From Laceyella sediminis (GTDB lineage Bacteria; Bacillota; Bacilli; Thermoactinomycetales; Thermoactinomycetaceae): a stretch of DNA of 64,000 bases. The stretch covers positions 372,001 through 436,000 of the forward strand of contig NZ_PVTZ01000001.1 in NCBI RefSeq assembly GCF_003003125.1, in the 5' to 3' direction. Below, in pieces: positions 40,569 through 49,515 of this stretch (position 1 is the first letter of the stretch; every line of letters begins with the position of its first letter). Both the position numbers and the translations under genes were made by a program. Below the pieces are notes generated by a model. That model was not told where the DNA came from, ran no database searches, and saw only the letters and a list, made by a program, of their open reading frames with translations.

Positions 40569-43028
40569 TTACCACAACTTTTGGAAAAACCGCTCCAATT
40601 GCCCTGCCGGTTCGACCCGCTGGGTGATGCTGACTGGAAATGTGGTCATCATCTGCAAAGGCTTCCCACGGTATAACACTTGCGCTTCGCCGACAATCGC
40701 CCCTGCTTTGAGCGGAGCTTTCAATCCAGTGAAGAAGCGGACTCTGATCTCATACTGATCTCGCTCACCCCGGTGAATCGGCAAGCGAATGTCGTACTTG
40801 CTGACAACCGGGACATATTGCCCGTCCCCATTTGGAACCCGTAACTTCGCTCCTTGGATCACTTCACCGCGTTTTAACAAAGTGGCTGTTTCAAATTGAT
40901 TAAATCCATAATCAAACAGCTTCTTCGTCTCCAAGAAACGGCCATCTTCAGAGCTAGTGCCCATGACAACTGTGATCAGTCGGCGGCCTTCTTGTTGCGC
41001 CGTTCCGGTGAAGCAATAGCCAGCTGCTTGGGTAGAACCGGTCTTCAAGCCATCAACGCCAGGGTAGTAATGGTCAAAGCCTGGTAGCATGCGATTCCAG
41101 TTGACCACTTTCATTTGCCGTTCCGTCCCCGGGCGGAACGTATATTGGGAAACGGAGGTCATCTGCGTAAATTCGGGATGCTCTTGCAATAATGTTCGCG
41201 CCAGGATCGCAGCATCCCGCGCAGACATCACATGCTCCCCATCCACTTGCGGAGGATCAGGGTAATCGGTCATCTCCAACCCCGTCGCATTGCGAAAATG
41301 CGTGTTTCTAAGTCCCAGTGCCTTGGCTGTCTCATTCATCCGGTGCACAAATTGCGTTTCGCTTCCCGACACCCGCTCGGCCAAAGCCGCAGTAGCGTCA
41401 TTCGCCGAATATACAGCCATGCCCATGAACAAGTCTTTTACACTCATCAACTCGCCGGCTTCCAGATCGATCTGGGCTTCATTAATTCCCGCCACCCGCG
41501 GGCTAACTTGCACCATTTCATCCCAAGTCAACTTATTGTTGCGGATTTCCTCTAGCACAATGTATTCGGTCATCATTTTGGTCATGCTTGCTGGTGGGAG
41601 AGGTTGATCCATCTGTCTTCCGAAAAGGGGCAATCCTGTCTGATAATCCATCAGGATATAAGATTTGGCCTCCATTTTCGGCTCGGCGATCGGGACGTTT
41701 GGATCTACCTGATAGGTGATCAACAGCTTCGGTCTTTTGGTGATATCATCCACATAATCGCTGGAGCGGAAAGACTTGCGGTCATTGCTTTCCGTATGAT
41801 GGCGCAAAGAAATACCGTAGTTGGGGGTTCCGCTGTACCAGTTTTTGCTCAGCTCTGTCAAATCCCAAGCGTATTCCCCCGCACCGGCCACATTTGTTTG
41901 GGTCACCGCGGCTCCCACGGTCGGCTGATTCTGCCAGGTGAGCCCACCACTGGTCCACTCCGATGTGACCGGATGCACATCCACCTGCTCTTCTTGCGCA
42001 GTGGCGTATTGGTGCAAAAACAATTTAGCGTCCTTGATCTTTGCCCCTGTGGGAAGCGCGGGCAAATCAAATTTGAGATAAGTACGTGCAACGCCATAAT
42101 CCGCGTGGGTACCCGTAATCACATAAGGAAACAATCGATAATTTTGGGTGGGGTTTTTGCTGGAGACGAGGTTGTCATACGTCTGTTTCACCCCTTGCAG
42201 ACCCACTGTCGGGTCAATCACCACCGGATAAACCCGTTTCGGGTCTCTCAACCACTTGTCATCCGCTTTGATATCGAGATAAGTGACGCCATTTTGCTGA
42301 CGCAAGGCAAATTTCACCTTATGGGAAGAAGCGTCTTGCTGATCGTACATAAAAGGGGCGGGAACTTCAAAGACGGATTGTCCCTTCGCGTTGATAAACT
42401 GGATAGACCCGTCTTTTTGCAACTTTGGTTTGGCGTGTTTGGCTTTCAGTGCCATAGTAAAAACGGATCGGCCTGTGTACTTATGCAACACCCATTCTTC
42501 TTTGACGCCCGTAACTCCAACTTTGTAGACCAGATCCGTCCCTTCATACACATTGGGATAGCGAATGCCATGATCCAATTGTTTAACCGCTACCCGCTTG
42601 CCATCGATCAATCCGAAATCAACCTTCACTGGGCCTTGTTCAAACCGGATCAGCGAAGGAGAAGTGGATCGTCCGGCAAACGCAAAGCGGGTGGCATGTC
42701 CCAACTCGATATAAGTCATCCCTGCCCCCGCCGTATTGGCCTTCATTTTGGCTTTGCGTTGCTCCCGAATATCCATCCATGCGCCGTTCTTCTTATAATG
42801 AACCGGCTCTAAGTACTGCTCCGTGACATAGGTTTTTCCGTCGTTTTTGATGTAGGTTTTTGACTTTTCCGTCCGGAGTTCGACCAATTCCTTCACTTTG
42901 CCCATCGGTTCAGGTTTGGTTTTGTTTTGCGCGAAAACGGACGGATTGGGCGATAGAAACAACATGGCCACCATCGCAGTCAGCAATGGAATAGACAGCC
43001 ATTGGCGCCGCTTGGCAGGTCGTTTCAA
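40569..43028 (-). CDS. D-alanyl-D-alanine carboxypeptidase with WapA-like and DNRLRE modules
   Basis: An 819-residue exported protein. After a signal peptide (hydrophobic core WLSIPLLTAMVAMLFLS, cleavage near VFAQN) come: a region (about 40-275) like the N-terminus of WapA-type wall-associated proteins (YVTEQYLEPVHYKKNGAWMDI in part; VYEGTDLVYKVGV); a DNRLRE/CBM96-like beta module (about 280-445, ARTYLKFDLPALP; WTSGGLTWQNQP; YGISLRHHT); and a complete DacA/DacF-type DD-carboxypeptidase (about 455-819) with PPASMTKM (Ser-x-x-Lys), YSAND and LKTGST. The DD-carboxypeptidase trims pentapeptide side chains; the front modules probably anchor it to the wall. TTG 43028 is chosen because GAGGAG lies 8 bases upstream; a GTG at 43037 leaves no spacing. 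Confidence 0.88.
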   Translation of the reverse strand: MKRPAKRRQWLSIPLLTAMVAMLFLSPNPSVFAQNKTKPEPMGKVKELVELRTEKSKTYIKNDGKTYVTEQYLEPVHYKKNGAWMDIREQRKAKMKANTAGAGMTYIELGHATRFAFAGRSTSPSLIRFEQGPVKVDFGLIDGKRVAVKQLDHGIRYPNVYEGTDLVYKVGVTGVKEEWVLHKYTGRSVFTMALKAKHAKPKLQKDGSIQFINAKGQSVFEVPAPFMYDQQDASSHKVKFALRQQNGVTYLDIKADDKWLRDPKRVYPVVIDPTVGLQGVKQTYDNLVSSKNPTQNYRLFPYVITGTHADYGVARTYLKFDLPALPTGAKIKDAKLFLHQYATAQEEQVDVHPVTSEWTSGGLTWQNQPTVGAAVTQTNVAGAGEYAWDLTELSKNWYSGTPNYGISLRHHTESNDRKSFRSSDYVDDITKRPKLLITYQVDPNVPIAEPKMEAKSYILMDYQTGLPLFGRQMDQPLPPASMTKMMTEYIVLEEIRNNKLTWDEMVQVSPRVAGINEAQIDLEAGELMSVKDLFMGMAVYSANDATAALAERVSGSETQFVHRMNETAKALGLRNTHFRNATGLEMTDYPDPPQVDGEHVMSARDAAILARTLLQEHPEFTQMTSVSQYTFRPGTERQMKVVNWNRMLPGFDHYYPGVDGLKTGSTQAAGYCFTGTAQQEGRRLITVVMGTSSEDGRFLETKKLFDYGFNQFETATLLKRGEVIQGAKLRVPNGDGQYVPVVSKYDIRLPIHRGERDQYEIRVRFFTGLKAPLKAGAIVGEAQVLYRGKPLQMMTTFPVSITQRVEPAGQLERFFQKLW

Positions 43029-43162
43029 TTTCTTCACTCCTCTCTGGAACCCATGCCCCGTGTTGATGCATCCCTTTCTTGGGGTTTTAAGGGCTCAATT
43101 CATTATTCGGACCACCTTTGTATTTTTTTGCATCGGGCACGGCTTCCAACTGTTAAAAAATA

Positions 43163-43185
43163 AAAAAAAGCCTCAGTGCTGAGGC
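43163..43185 (-). terminator. Terminator of the M42 peptidase gene
   Basis: GCCTCAGTGCTGAGGC hairpin followed by T8 on the minus strand. Confidence 0.85.
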
Positions 43186-43227
43186 CCATTTCAATGATTT
43201 GCTTTTTCTCCACAACCGCCGCTCACA

Positions 43228-44274
43228 TCAAAGCGAGGCGGATTGCAAGTAGTGGTACAAAAGCCGATAAGTGTGTTCCAACGCGTCTCGGTGGGTTCGC
43301 TCATAGGCATGGGAAGCGTCTACACCGGGGCCGATCAATGCGTGCATCACATCAAACCCTGCTCTGACAGCCGCGCTACCATCGGACGCATAATACGGAT
43401 AAAGATCCACTTGATAATAAATTCCGTGCTCTTCCGCCAACCGGATCAATTTGCTTGTCAGTTCATAATGATAAGGGCCACTTCCATCTTTGGCACAAAT
43501 AGAGACGCAAAATTCGTCCGTCGTCTGCCCTTCCCCGATGGCACCCATGTCAATCACCAGATATTCACGCACTTGAGCAGGGATATTGGAATTGGCGCCA
43601 AACCCAACTTCTTCAAAATTGCTAAAGAAAAAATGCGTTGTATGCGGCAATTTTATATTATTTTCTTTAATATCAGCCATTAATTCTATCAAAATGGCCG
43701 CACTTGCCTTATCATCCAAATGACGGGCTTTGATAAAGCCTGATTCTGTTTCTACCACTTGTGGATCAAATGCAACGTAATCACCTACACTGATTCCCAG
43801 CGCCTTAACATCATCCGCGTTGCTCACTTTGGCGTCTAGGCGCACTTCGATATGCTCATCCGACCGTTTCTGCTCTTCGGCGTCCGCATACACATGCACA
43901 GAGGTGTGGGTCGCCAAAATCGTTCCCGGCACCACCTGTCCCGACCGCGTTTTGACAAAGCAATAAGCCCCATCGACGGAAAACCAACCAAATCCGCCAA
44001 TTTTGCTCAACCGCAACCGTCCGTTGGCCTTGATCTCTTTCACCATGGCCCCCAATGTGTCTACATGCACAGTGACCAAACGGTGGACATCGTCATCCTC
44101 TCCTTTCATGGTCACCATCAAACTGCCTTTGTTGTTTTTTTTGCACGGCAAACCCAAGGCATCCATGCGCTGTTCGATATATTGGATCGCCTCATGCGCG
44201 CACCCTGTGGGGCTTTGAATATTTAACAATTGAACCAACGTCTGGCGTGTCTCTTTCTCTCGAAAAAAGGCCAT
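43228..44274 (-). CDS. M42-family aminopeptidase
   Basis: A 348-residue metallopeptidase of the FrvX/YsdC/PepA-glutamyl type. Metal and catalytic residues lie in VTVHVDTLGAMV, HLDDKASAAILIELM, FEEVGFGANS, LVIDMGAIGEG and HAYERTHRDALEHT. A large inserted domain (about 80-170) makes the usual tetrahedral 12-mer shell. These cytosolic enzymes trim peptides from the N-terminus. ATG 44274 follows GGGGAGGGTGCC. It is followed by its terminator and preceded by a PTS gene on the same strand with its own terminator. Confidence 0.9.
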   Translation of the reverse strand: MAFFREKETRQTLVQLLNIQSPTGCAHEAIQYIEQRMDALGLPCKKNNKGSLMVTMKGEDDDVHRLVTVHVDTLGAMVKEIKANGRLRLSKIGGFGWFSVDGAYCFVKTRSGQVVPGTILATHTSVHVYADAEEQKRSDEHIEVRLDAKVSNADDVKALGISVGDYVAFDPQVVETESGFIKARHLDDKASAAILIELMADIKENNIKLPHTTHFFFSNFEEVGFGANSNIPAQVREYLVIDMGAIGEGQTTDEFCVSICAKDGSGPYHYELTSKLIRLAEEHGIYYQVDLYPYYASDGSAAVRAGFDVMHALIGPGVDASHAYERTHRDALEHTYRLLYHYLQSASL

Positions 44275-44302
44275 TAGGCACCCTCCCCGCAATCAGAATA
44301 AA

Positions 44303-44338
44303 GGCTTCCTTCGCCTTGCCCAATATCAGAAGGAAGCC
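44303..44338 (-). terminator. Terminator of the EIIA(Glc) gene
   Basis: GGCTTCCTTC and GAAGGAAGCC 10-bp arms; weak T-tract on the minus strand. Confidence 0.7.
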
Positions 44339-44353
44339 CCATTCACGATTATT

Positions 44354-44848
<495 letters not shown>

Positions 44849-44858
44849 CTACCTTCTT

Positions 44859-45989
44859 TTAAAATGAATTGCTATTTTTTAGGTTCTCCGGATTGAGCGG
44901 AATCAAGTCATCAACCACAAACAACCCATCTTTTCTGATCAATTCTCCGTCGAAGTAGATCTCCCCTCCGCCGTATTCGGGACGTTGGATGCAAACCAGA
45001 TCCCAATGCACGGAGGAGCGATTGCCATTGTCAGCATCTTCATAAGCGTTACCCGGCGTGAAGTGGAAGCTACCATTGATCTTCTCATCAAATAGCGTAT
45101 CTTTCATCGGGTGGTTGATGTATGGATTGACCCCGATGCTGAATTCGCCGATGAAGCGGGCGCCTTCGTCCGTATCCAACACTTGGTTGATGCGCTCCGT
45201 ATCGTTGGCTGTCGCTTTCACGATTTTGCCATTTTCAAATTCGAAACAGATGTTTTCGAAGGTGACGCCTTGGTACACGGACGGCGTGTTAAACGTGATC
45301 TTTCCATTGACCGAGTCCTTAACGGGTGCCGTGTATACTTCACCGTCAGGAATATTGCACTCCCCGGCACACTTGATCACGGGGATGTCTTTGATTGAGA
45401 ATGTCAAATCTGTGCCAGGCCCGACGATCCGCACTTGATCCGCTTGCTCCATCCGTTTCACCAGTGGTTCCATTACTTCCGCCATGCGCTCGTAATCCAC
45501 ATTGCACACTTGGAAATAAAAGTCTTCAAACGCCTCCGTACTCATGTTGGCCAATTGTGCCATGGAAGAGTTCGGGTACCGCAACACAACCCACTTGGTG
45601 TTTTTGACCCGCTCGTTGCTATGTACTGGCTGTCTGAACATGCGCGCATACAGACTCATTTTGTCATCCGGCACATCGCTCGTCTCCGAAACGTTGTCGC
45701 TTCCGCGGATGCCGATGTAGCAATCCATGTCTTTCATCTGGTTGAGTGCATGGCGCGCCCAGATTTCTTGGTGCTCCTCAGAGGTTCCGAGCAACAGCGC
45801 CCGCGTGATCTTCTCATCATGCAGTTGCACATACGGATAACCGCCAGCTTCATACACAGCGGCAATCAGCTCGCGCGCTAGTTCACGCTCTTTTCCGAAA
45901 ACATCTATTAAAACGCGTTCCCCTTTTTGCACCTTGCACGAATGTTCAACCAGTATTTTGGCCAATTTGGAAATACGAGAATCCCGCAT
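44859..45989 (-). CDS. M29 aminopeptidase (AmpS/PepS type)
   Basis: A 376-residue metallopeptidase of the M29 (AmpS/aminopeptidase T) family. Metal ligands lie in CAGECNIPDGEVYTAP (Glu), NICFEFENGKIV, GEFSIGVNPYI, NRSSVHWDLV (His) and GGGEIYFDGELI. The N-terminal half has the characteristic RVLIDVFGKERELAREL start. These are cobalt- or manganese-dependent enzymes, classically described from thermophiles. Start ATG after AAAAGGGGATG. A palindrome and possible promoter lie about 30 bases upstream. Confidence 0.92.
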   Translation of the reverse strand: MRDSRISKLAKILVEHSCKVQKGERVLIDVFGKERELARELIAAVYEAGGYPYVQLHDEKITRALLLGTSEEHQEIWARHALNQMKDMDCYIGIRGSDNVSETSDVPDDKMSLYARMFRQPVHSNERVKNTKWVVLRYPNSSMAQLANMSTEAFEDFYFQVCNVDYERMAEVMEPLVKRMEQADQVRIVGPGTDLTFSIKDIPVIKCAGECNIPDGEVYTAPVKDSVNGKITFNTPSVYQGVTFENICFEFENGKIVKATANDTERINQVLDTDEGARFIGEFSIGVNPYINHPMKDTLFDEKINGSFHFTPGNAYEDADNGNRSSVHWDLVCIQRPEYGGGEIYFDGELIRKDGLFVVDDLIPLNPENLKNSNSF

Positions 45990-46018
45990 GACTTCATCCC
46001 CTTTTCATTTGTGAGTGA

Positions 46019-46032
46019 TCATTGTACAATGA
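46019..46032. promoter_or_regulatory. 14-bp perfect palindrome between divergent genes
   Basis: TCATTGTACAATGA is a perfect palindrome, flanked by GTGA on the left and CAC on the right, which extend the symmetry imperfectly. It contains TACAAT on both strands and sits about 30 bases upstream of the M29 gene and 107 bases upstream of the reductase gene, a plausible operator or promoter core. Confidence 0.4.
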
Positions 46033-46138
46033 CACGAGATCAAATGGTCAAGCCTAATTCCAGCACAATCGAACCCTCAATAATTTATTTTATCATGAAT
46101 TTTCCTGATGACAAATGCCATAACTGGGAGGAATTGAA

Positions 46139-46639
46139 TTGTTCACATTTGAAAAAGCGGCCGGAGACAAGCAAACCCGGTTGAACAGCATCGTGAACCA
46201 AGTGGCCCATCTGATTGATGGGGAAAGGGACTGGTTGGCCAATCTGTCCAATACAGCTTCCCACCTCTACCATACCCTCGGTGAGGTCAACTGGGTTGGT
46301 TTTTACCTCATAAAGGGAAACGAACTGGTCCTCGGACCGTTTCATGGCTTGCCGGCCTGCATTCGCATCCCAGTGGGGAAAGGCGTGTGCGGAACGGCCG
46401 TGCAAGAAGCGAAAACCCTGCTGGTAGAAGATGTACACGCCTTCCCAGGCCACATCGCCTGCGACGCCGCCACCCGCTCGGAAATGGTCATTCCTTTGAA
46501 AGTGGATGGTCGGATCATCGGCGTGCTGGATATTGACAGTCCGGTCACTAGCCGATTCGACGACATCGACCGCGCGGCACTGGAGCAGGTAGCAGAGCTT
46601 TTGTGCCAAGGGTGTGACTGGAGCAGTTTATTAAAATAA
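46139..46639 (+). CDS. Free methionine-R-sulfoxide reductase (GAF type)
   Basis: A 166-residue single GAF-domain enzyme. The three cysteines of the family are present with the right spacing: Cys74 (HGLPACIRI), Cys84 (GKGVCGTAV) and Cys108 (GHIACDAATRSE), corresponding to Cys84, Cys94 and Cys118 of the Escherichia coli enzyme. It reduces free L-methionine-R-sulfoxide using thioredoxin. Other family residues are VNWVGFYLI and VLDIDSP. It matches Bacillus YtsP in length. Start is a TTG after GGGAGG. A bidirectional terminator follows. Confidence 0.93.
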   Translation: MFTFEKAAGDKQTRLNSIVNQVAHLIDGERDWLANLSNTASHLYHTLGEVNWVGFYLIKGNELVLGPFHGLPACIRIPVGKGVCGTAVQEAKTLLVEDVHAFPGHIACDAATRSEMVIPLKVDGRIIGVLDIDSPVTSRFDDIDRAALEQVAELLCQGCDWSSLLK

Positions 46640-46664
46640 AAAAGCCACGATTCGCGTGGCTTTT
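46638..46664. terminator. Bidirectional terminator
   Basis: AAAGCCACG / CGTGGCTTT stem, with A and T runs outside both arms, between the reductase gene and the convergent lipoprotein gene. Confidence 0.88.
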
Positions 46665-46665
46665 C

Positions 46666-47223
46666 TCACTTCATATTGTATCCCCATTGCATAGGGCGGA
46701 ATTTTACTTTCCAGATTCCGGCCTTGTTCTTTACCATCTGGAACTGGCCCAGATTCTCCCCTTCTTCCGGAAATTCCAGATAGCCTGTTTTTTGATCCAC
46801 TTCGATAAACTTAACTTCTTGCATCCGGGCGAAGAGCTTGCGCATCTTTTCAGCCATCTTATGGCCTTCTTCTTGCATCATTTTCATATGCTCTTGCTTG
46901 CTCCATTCCCTTTGTTCCACATCGTCAACAAACAGTTCGTATTGCGTGTTGTAATCATGGGTTTCAATAGCATGGAAGTAGAGCTTGGCGACCATGATGG
47001 GGTCGGCCTCTTTTAGCACACGATCATCAAATTTCTTTTTAAAGGCGGCATACACCTTCAATTCGTCTGGACTTAATTGCATTAGGTTGCTCTCTTCGGC
47101 TAACGCGATTTTGTTCTCATTGCCCACGACCGTGCCTGTTCCAAGCTCTTCAGTTTCTTGGCAGCCCAGAAGGAGGGCGCTGGACAAACATATCGCGGCC
47201 AACACTTTCCAACCTTTTTTCAA
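46666..47223 (-). CDS. Lipoprotein, 185 aa
   Basis: A predicted lipoprotein with signal KKGWKVLAAICLSSALLLGC (lipobox LLLGC). The mature part is acidic and helical, with repeated Lys/Glu and Met residues (WSKQEHMKMMQEEGHKMAEKMRKLF). The C-terminal 50 residues form a probable small beta domain (VKFIEVDQKTGYLEFPEEG; AGIWKVKFRPMQW). No family is recognised. Start is a TTG after AGGAGGGG. Extracytoplasmic location is the only firm inference. Confidence 0.7.
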   Translation of the reverse strand: MKKGWKVLAAICLSSALLLGCQETEELGTGTVVGNENKIALAEESNLMQLSPDELKVYAAFKKKFDDRVLKEADPIMVAKLYFHAIETHDYNTQYELFVDDVEQREWSKQEHMKMMQEEGHKMAEKMRKLFARMQEVKFIEVDQKTGYLEFPEEGENLGQFQMVKNKAGIWKVKFRPMQWGYNMK

Positions 47224-47301
47224 GAAATACCCCTCCTAAATCCTCATCAGAAAAATAATAGCATGTTTTCGGGCTGAGAGCTTGTCATTACAGTGAACAA
47301 G

Positions 47302-47330
47302 AAAAAAACCTTCCTAGCGGCGGAAGGTTT
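47302..47330 (-). terminator. Terminator of the PaaI-Nudix operon
   Basis: AAACCTTCC / GGAAGGTTT stem with a 7-base loop and T7 on the minus strand. Confidence 0.88.
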
Positions 47331-47764
47331 CATTCGCGCTCGATCCCGCGAAAATCAGTGTACACGCGGTAAGCGCGGCGGATCTCCTCTTTCATCCAAT
47401 CGGGAAATTCTCCTTGATCCAAGTCGGCCATCGGCACCCAGTGGTAACTCTCATGCTCGGCGCTCAACCGCACTTGGCCCAACGGCTGGTCGCAGGCAAA
47501 CTTGACGATGATCAAGTGCTTCTCCTCTTGAATCTCATCATAGATGTAAGCCGGTGCAATCACTTTTACTTGCAATCCTGTCTCTTCCATCACTTCTCTG
47601 GACAACGCGTCCATCAAAGGTTCGGAAGGCTCTAATCCGCCTCCCGGAAAATCCCACCCATGCGTCTCTTTCCTCGTCCGCTCTTCCTCGGACTTGCGTA
47701 AGATTAGCACATGATCCCGATCGAAAATAATAGCTTTCGCAGCAATCTTATAAGGTTTATTCAT
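47330..47764 (-). CDS. Nudix hydrolase
   Basis: A 144-residue Nudix protein. The Nudix box is GGGLEPSEPLMDALSREVMEETGL (split here as GGGLEPSEPLM and SREVMEETGL), at about 44-66, giving the Mg2+-binding glutamates. A His-rich RLSAEHESYHWVP follows. ATG 47764 lies after GGTGGGGGC; a GTG at 47776 would start one base before the upstream stop. Substrate unknown; likely a nucleoside diphosphate derivative. It directly follows the PaaI gene and ends at one terminator. Confidence 0.88.
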   Translation of the reverse strand: MNKPYKIAAKAIIFDRDHVLILRKSEEERTRKETHGWDFPGGGLEPSEPLMDALSREVMEETGLQVKVIAPAYIYDEIQEEKHLIIVKFACDQPLGQVRLSAEHESYHWVPMADLDQGEFPDWMKEEIRRAYRVYTDFRGIERE

Positions 47765-47776
47765 GTTAGCCCCCAC

Positions 47777-48253
47777 CTACTTCAAGCGAAAAAAGGTTGA
47801 GGAAGCTGTCGCGATTAACTTTTCCCGCTCGTCGGTTACTTTCGTCTCCATCACGATGATGGTTTTTCCCTTTTTGATGACGGACGTTTCCGCCGTCAGC
47901 CATCCCGTTTCGCCCGGCGCGAGGAAATGCACGTTCAAATCCAGCGTCACCGCTTTCGCCTGGCTCCCCTCGGCTTGGATGACGGTCGAACCCATCGCCG
48001 TGTCAATAAACGTCGCCGTCACGCCACCGTGCAACATGCTGAAGCGGTTGCGCAATTCATCGGTGATGCACATGCGGTGCAAGTAAACTCCTTTGTCTGC
48101 ATCATAACCGAGCACTTGAAAATTCATCATCTCTTCGATATAGGCAAGCGGGCTGACACGAGTGCGTTTCAAAGCTTGCACCAATTTGTGGATCGTCTTC
48201 ACTTCCGATGGGGTCAAGTCTTGCATCTCTTGATATAAGGTTTCCAATGTCAT
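47777..48253 (-). CDS. PaaI-type hot-dog thioesterase
   Basis: A 158-residue hot-dog protein with SMLHGGVTATFIDTAMGSTVI as the active-site segment and VTLDLNVHFLAPGETGWLTAETS as the following strands. It resembles the gene at 39850-40329 in motif and length and may be an older duplicate. The start ATG follows GGTAGGAAAG. It is first in a two-gene operon with the Nudix gene, with stop and next start almost touching. Confidence 0.87.
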   Translation of the reverse strand: MTLETLYQEMQDLTPSEVKTIHKLVQALKRTRVSPLAYIEEMMNFQVLGYDADKGVYLHRMCITDELRNRFSMLHGGVTATFIDTAMGSTVIQAEGSQAKAVTLDLNVHFLAPGETGWLTAETSVIKKGKTIIVMETKVTDEREKLIATASSTFFRLK

Positions 48254-48606
48254 CGCGCTTTCCTACCTTGCCAACTGTTTTATGTCTTACTTTATATTAA
48301 CGAATCAAAAAAGGGTTAGCAAGCAACCCCGGCTCGTGCGTCGGGGCATCCGGCTAGCGCGGTCTGGTGAATAGCCAGCGACTCCAAAACCGTTTTTGAT
48401 CTATCAGCCACGCCTAACGGAGCCTAAGGCTTGCTGGCGAACGGATGGCGGAATCCCAGACGCTTGTGGTAATCTAACTTGGAATAAGCCGTTCCCTTCA
48501 CGCTCATGCGTCTAGCCGGTGACTTCCACGCGTTGACCGAACCGTTTGATCCAGCCCAATCGCGGGGAAGATATAGCTAATTCCTAGACAGAGGGTGAAC
48601 AACATC
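48254..48606. other. Intergenic region with dispersed repeat copy B
   Basis: About 350 bases with no supported gene. It contains a CCCCG / CGGGG hairpin near 48331-48348, then repeat copy B at about 48361-48407, then GC-rich sequence without a clear promoter. A ribosome binding site for the next gene lies at the end. Confidence 0.6.
48361..48407 (-). repeat. Dispersed repeat, copy B
   Basis: Reads GTCTGGTGAATAGCCAGCG, then ACTCCAAAACCGTTTT on the plus strand. The reverse complement of the 61.1-kb unit reads GATGAATAGCAGCGGCTCC, then AAAACCGTTTTCCC, so the match extends across about 45 bases, not just a short core. Confidence 0.75.
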
Positions 48607-49515
48607 ATGAGATGTGACAAGACGTTGCTCCTCATCAATCCCCATGCCGGAAACAATGAACTCTCCCAACACATCGGCCGACTCTTCTCCAAGTTCCGCC
48701 ATGCGTTGGGATCGATTGAAGTGGTCCACACCAACCAGCCGGGTGATGGAGCCAGGGCCATCACCTCGCAGGCGGCGGACGTCGACCTCATTATCGCCGC
48801 TGGGGGAGACGGCACTGTACATGAATGCATCAATGCCTTAAGCCAGTTAGAAGGGCGCCCGGTGTTCGGCATCTTACCCGCAGGCACTTGTAATGATTTT
48901 TCGCGTACGCTCGGCATTCCCCAAACCATTGACGAGGCGGTGGAGACCTTGCTTGAAGGCAGGGTAGAAGCGATCGATGTCGGTAAGCATGACGACCGCT
49001 ATTTTCTTAACTTCTGGGGTATCGGGCTGATCACGCAAGTATCTGAACAGATCGACAGCGAAATAAAAAAACAGTTTGGCCGTATCGCCTATTACTTGAG
49101 TGCCTTACACACGATCCAAGAGCAACGAAGCTTCCACGTGGAAGTAAACGGAGATGGGGGGCATTACAAAGGCGAAGCAGTAATGGTACTGGTGGGAAAC
49201 GGTTCCTATGTCGGCGGAGTGGAAGCGTATTTCCCACACAGCCAAGTCAATGATGGGTTGTTGGACGTCTTGATCTTCAAAGAACTCTCGCTCTCCGCCG
49301 TCACTTCGCTCACCTATTCGCTGTTCACAGCGGAAAAGCCGAGTGCCGAAGGGTTGATTTCGTTCAAGACTTCCCACCTCGAAGTCATCACGAAACCGAG
49401 CTTAAAGGTGGACTGCGACGGGGAGAAAAATACGTTCACCCCCACTCGCCTGCAAGTGTTACCAGGCCATCTGCGCATGTTGGTCGGGCCGGACTTCTAT
49501 TCTGCTTCCAAGTGA
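48607..49515 (+). CDS. Diacylglycerol kinase family lipid kinase
   Basis: A 302-residue protein of the DgkB/YegS family: LLLINPHAGNNEL at the N-terminus, the ATP-binding GGDGTVHECINAL, GILPAGTCNDFSRTLGIP, and VGNGSYVGGVEAYFPHSQVNDGLLDVLIF near the middle and end. It probably phosphorylates diacylglycerol or a related lipid during membrane lipid recycling. ATG 48607 follows AGAGGGTG. The 3' end overlaps the convergent histidine-phosphatase gene by 19 bases. Confidence 0.9.
   Translation: MRCDKTLLLINPHAGNNELSQHIGRLFSKFRHALGSIEVVHTNQPGDGARAITSQAADVDLIIAAGGDGTVHECINALSQLEGRPVFGILPAGTCNDFSRTLGIPQTIDEAVETLLEGRVEAIDVGKHDDRYFLNFWGIGLITQVSEQIDSEIKKQFGRIAYYLSALHTIQEQRSFHVEVNGDGGHYKGEAVMVLVGNGSYVGGVEAYFPHSQVNDGLLDVLIFKELSLSAVTSLTYSLFTAEKPSAEGLISFKTSHLEVITKPSLKVDCDGEKNTFTPTRLQVLPGHLRMLVGPDFYSASK

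Noticed and set aside
41604-42812. A 402-codon open frame antisense to the DD-carboxypeptidase gene
   Set aside because: Shadow of the real gene's codon pattern; no family signature and no start signal.
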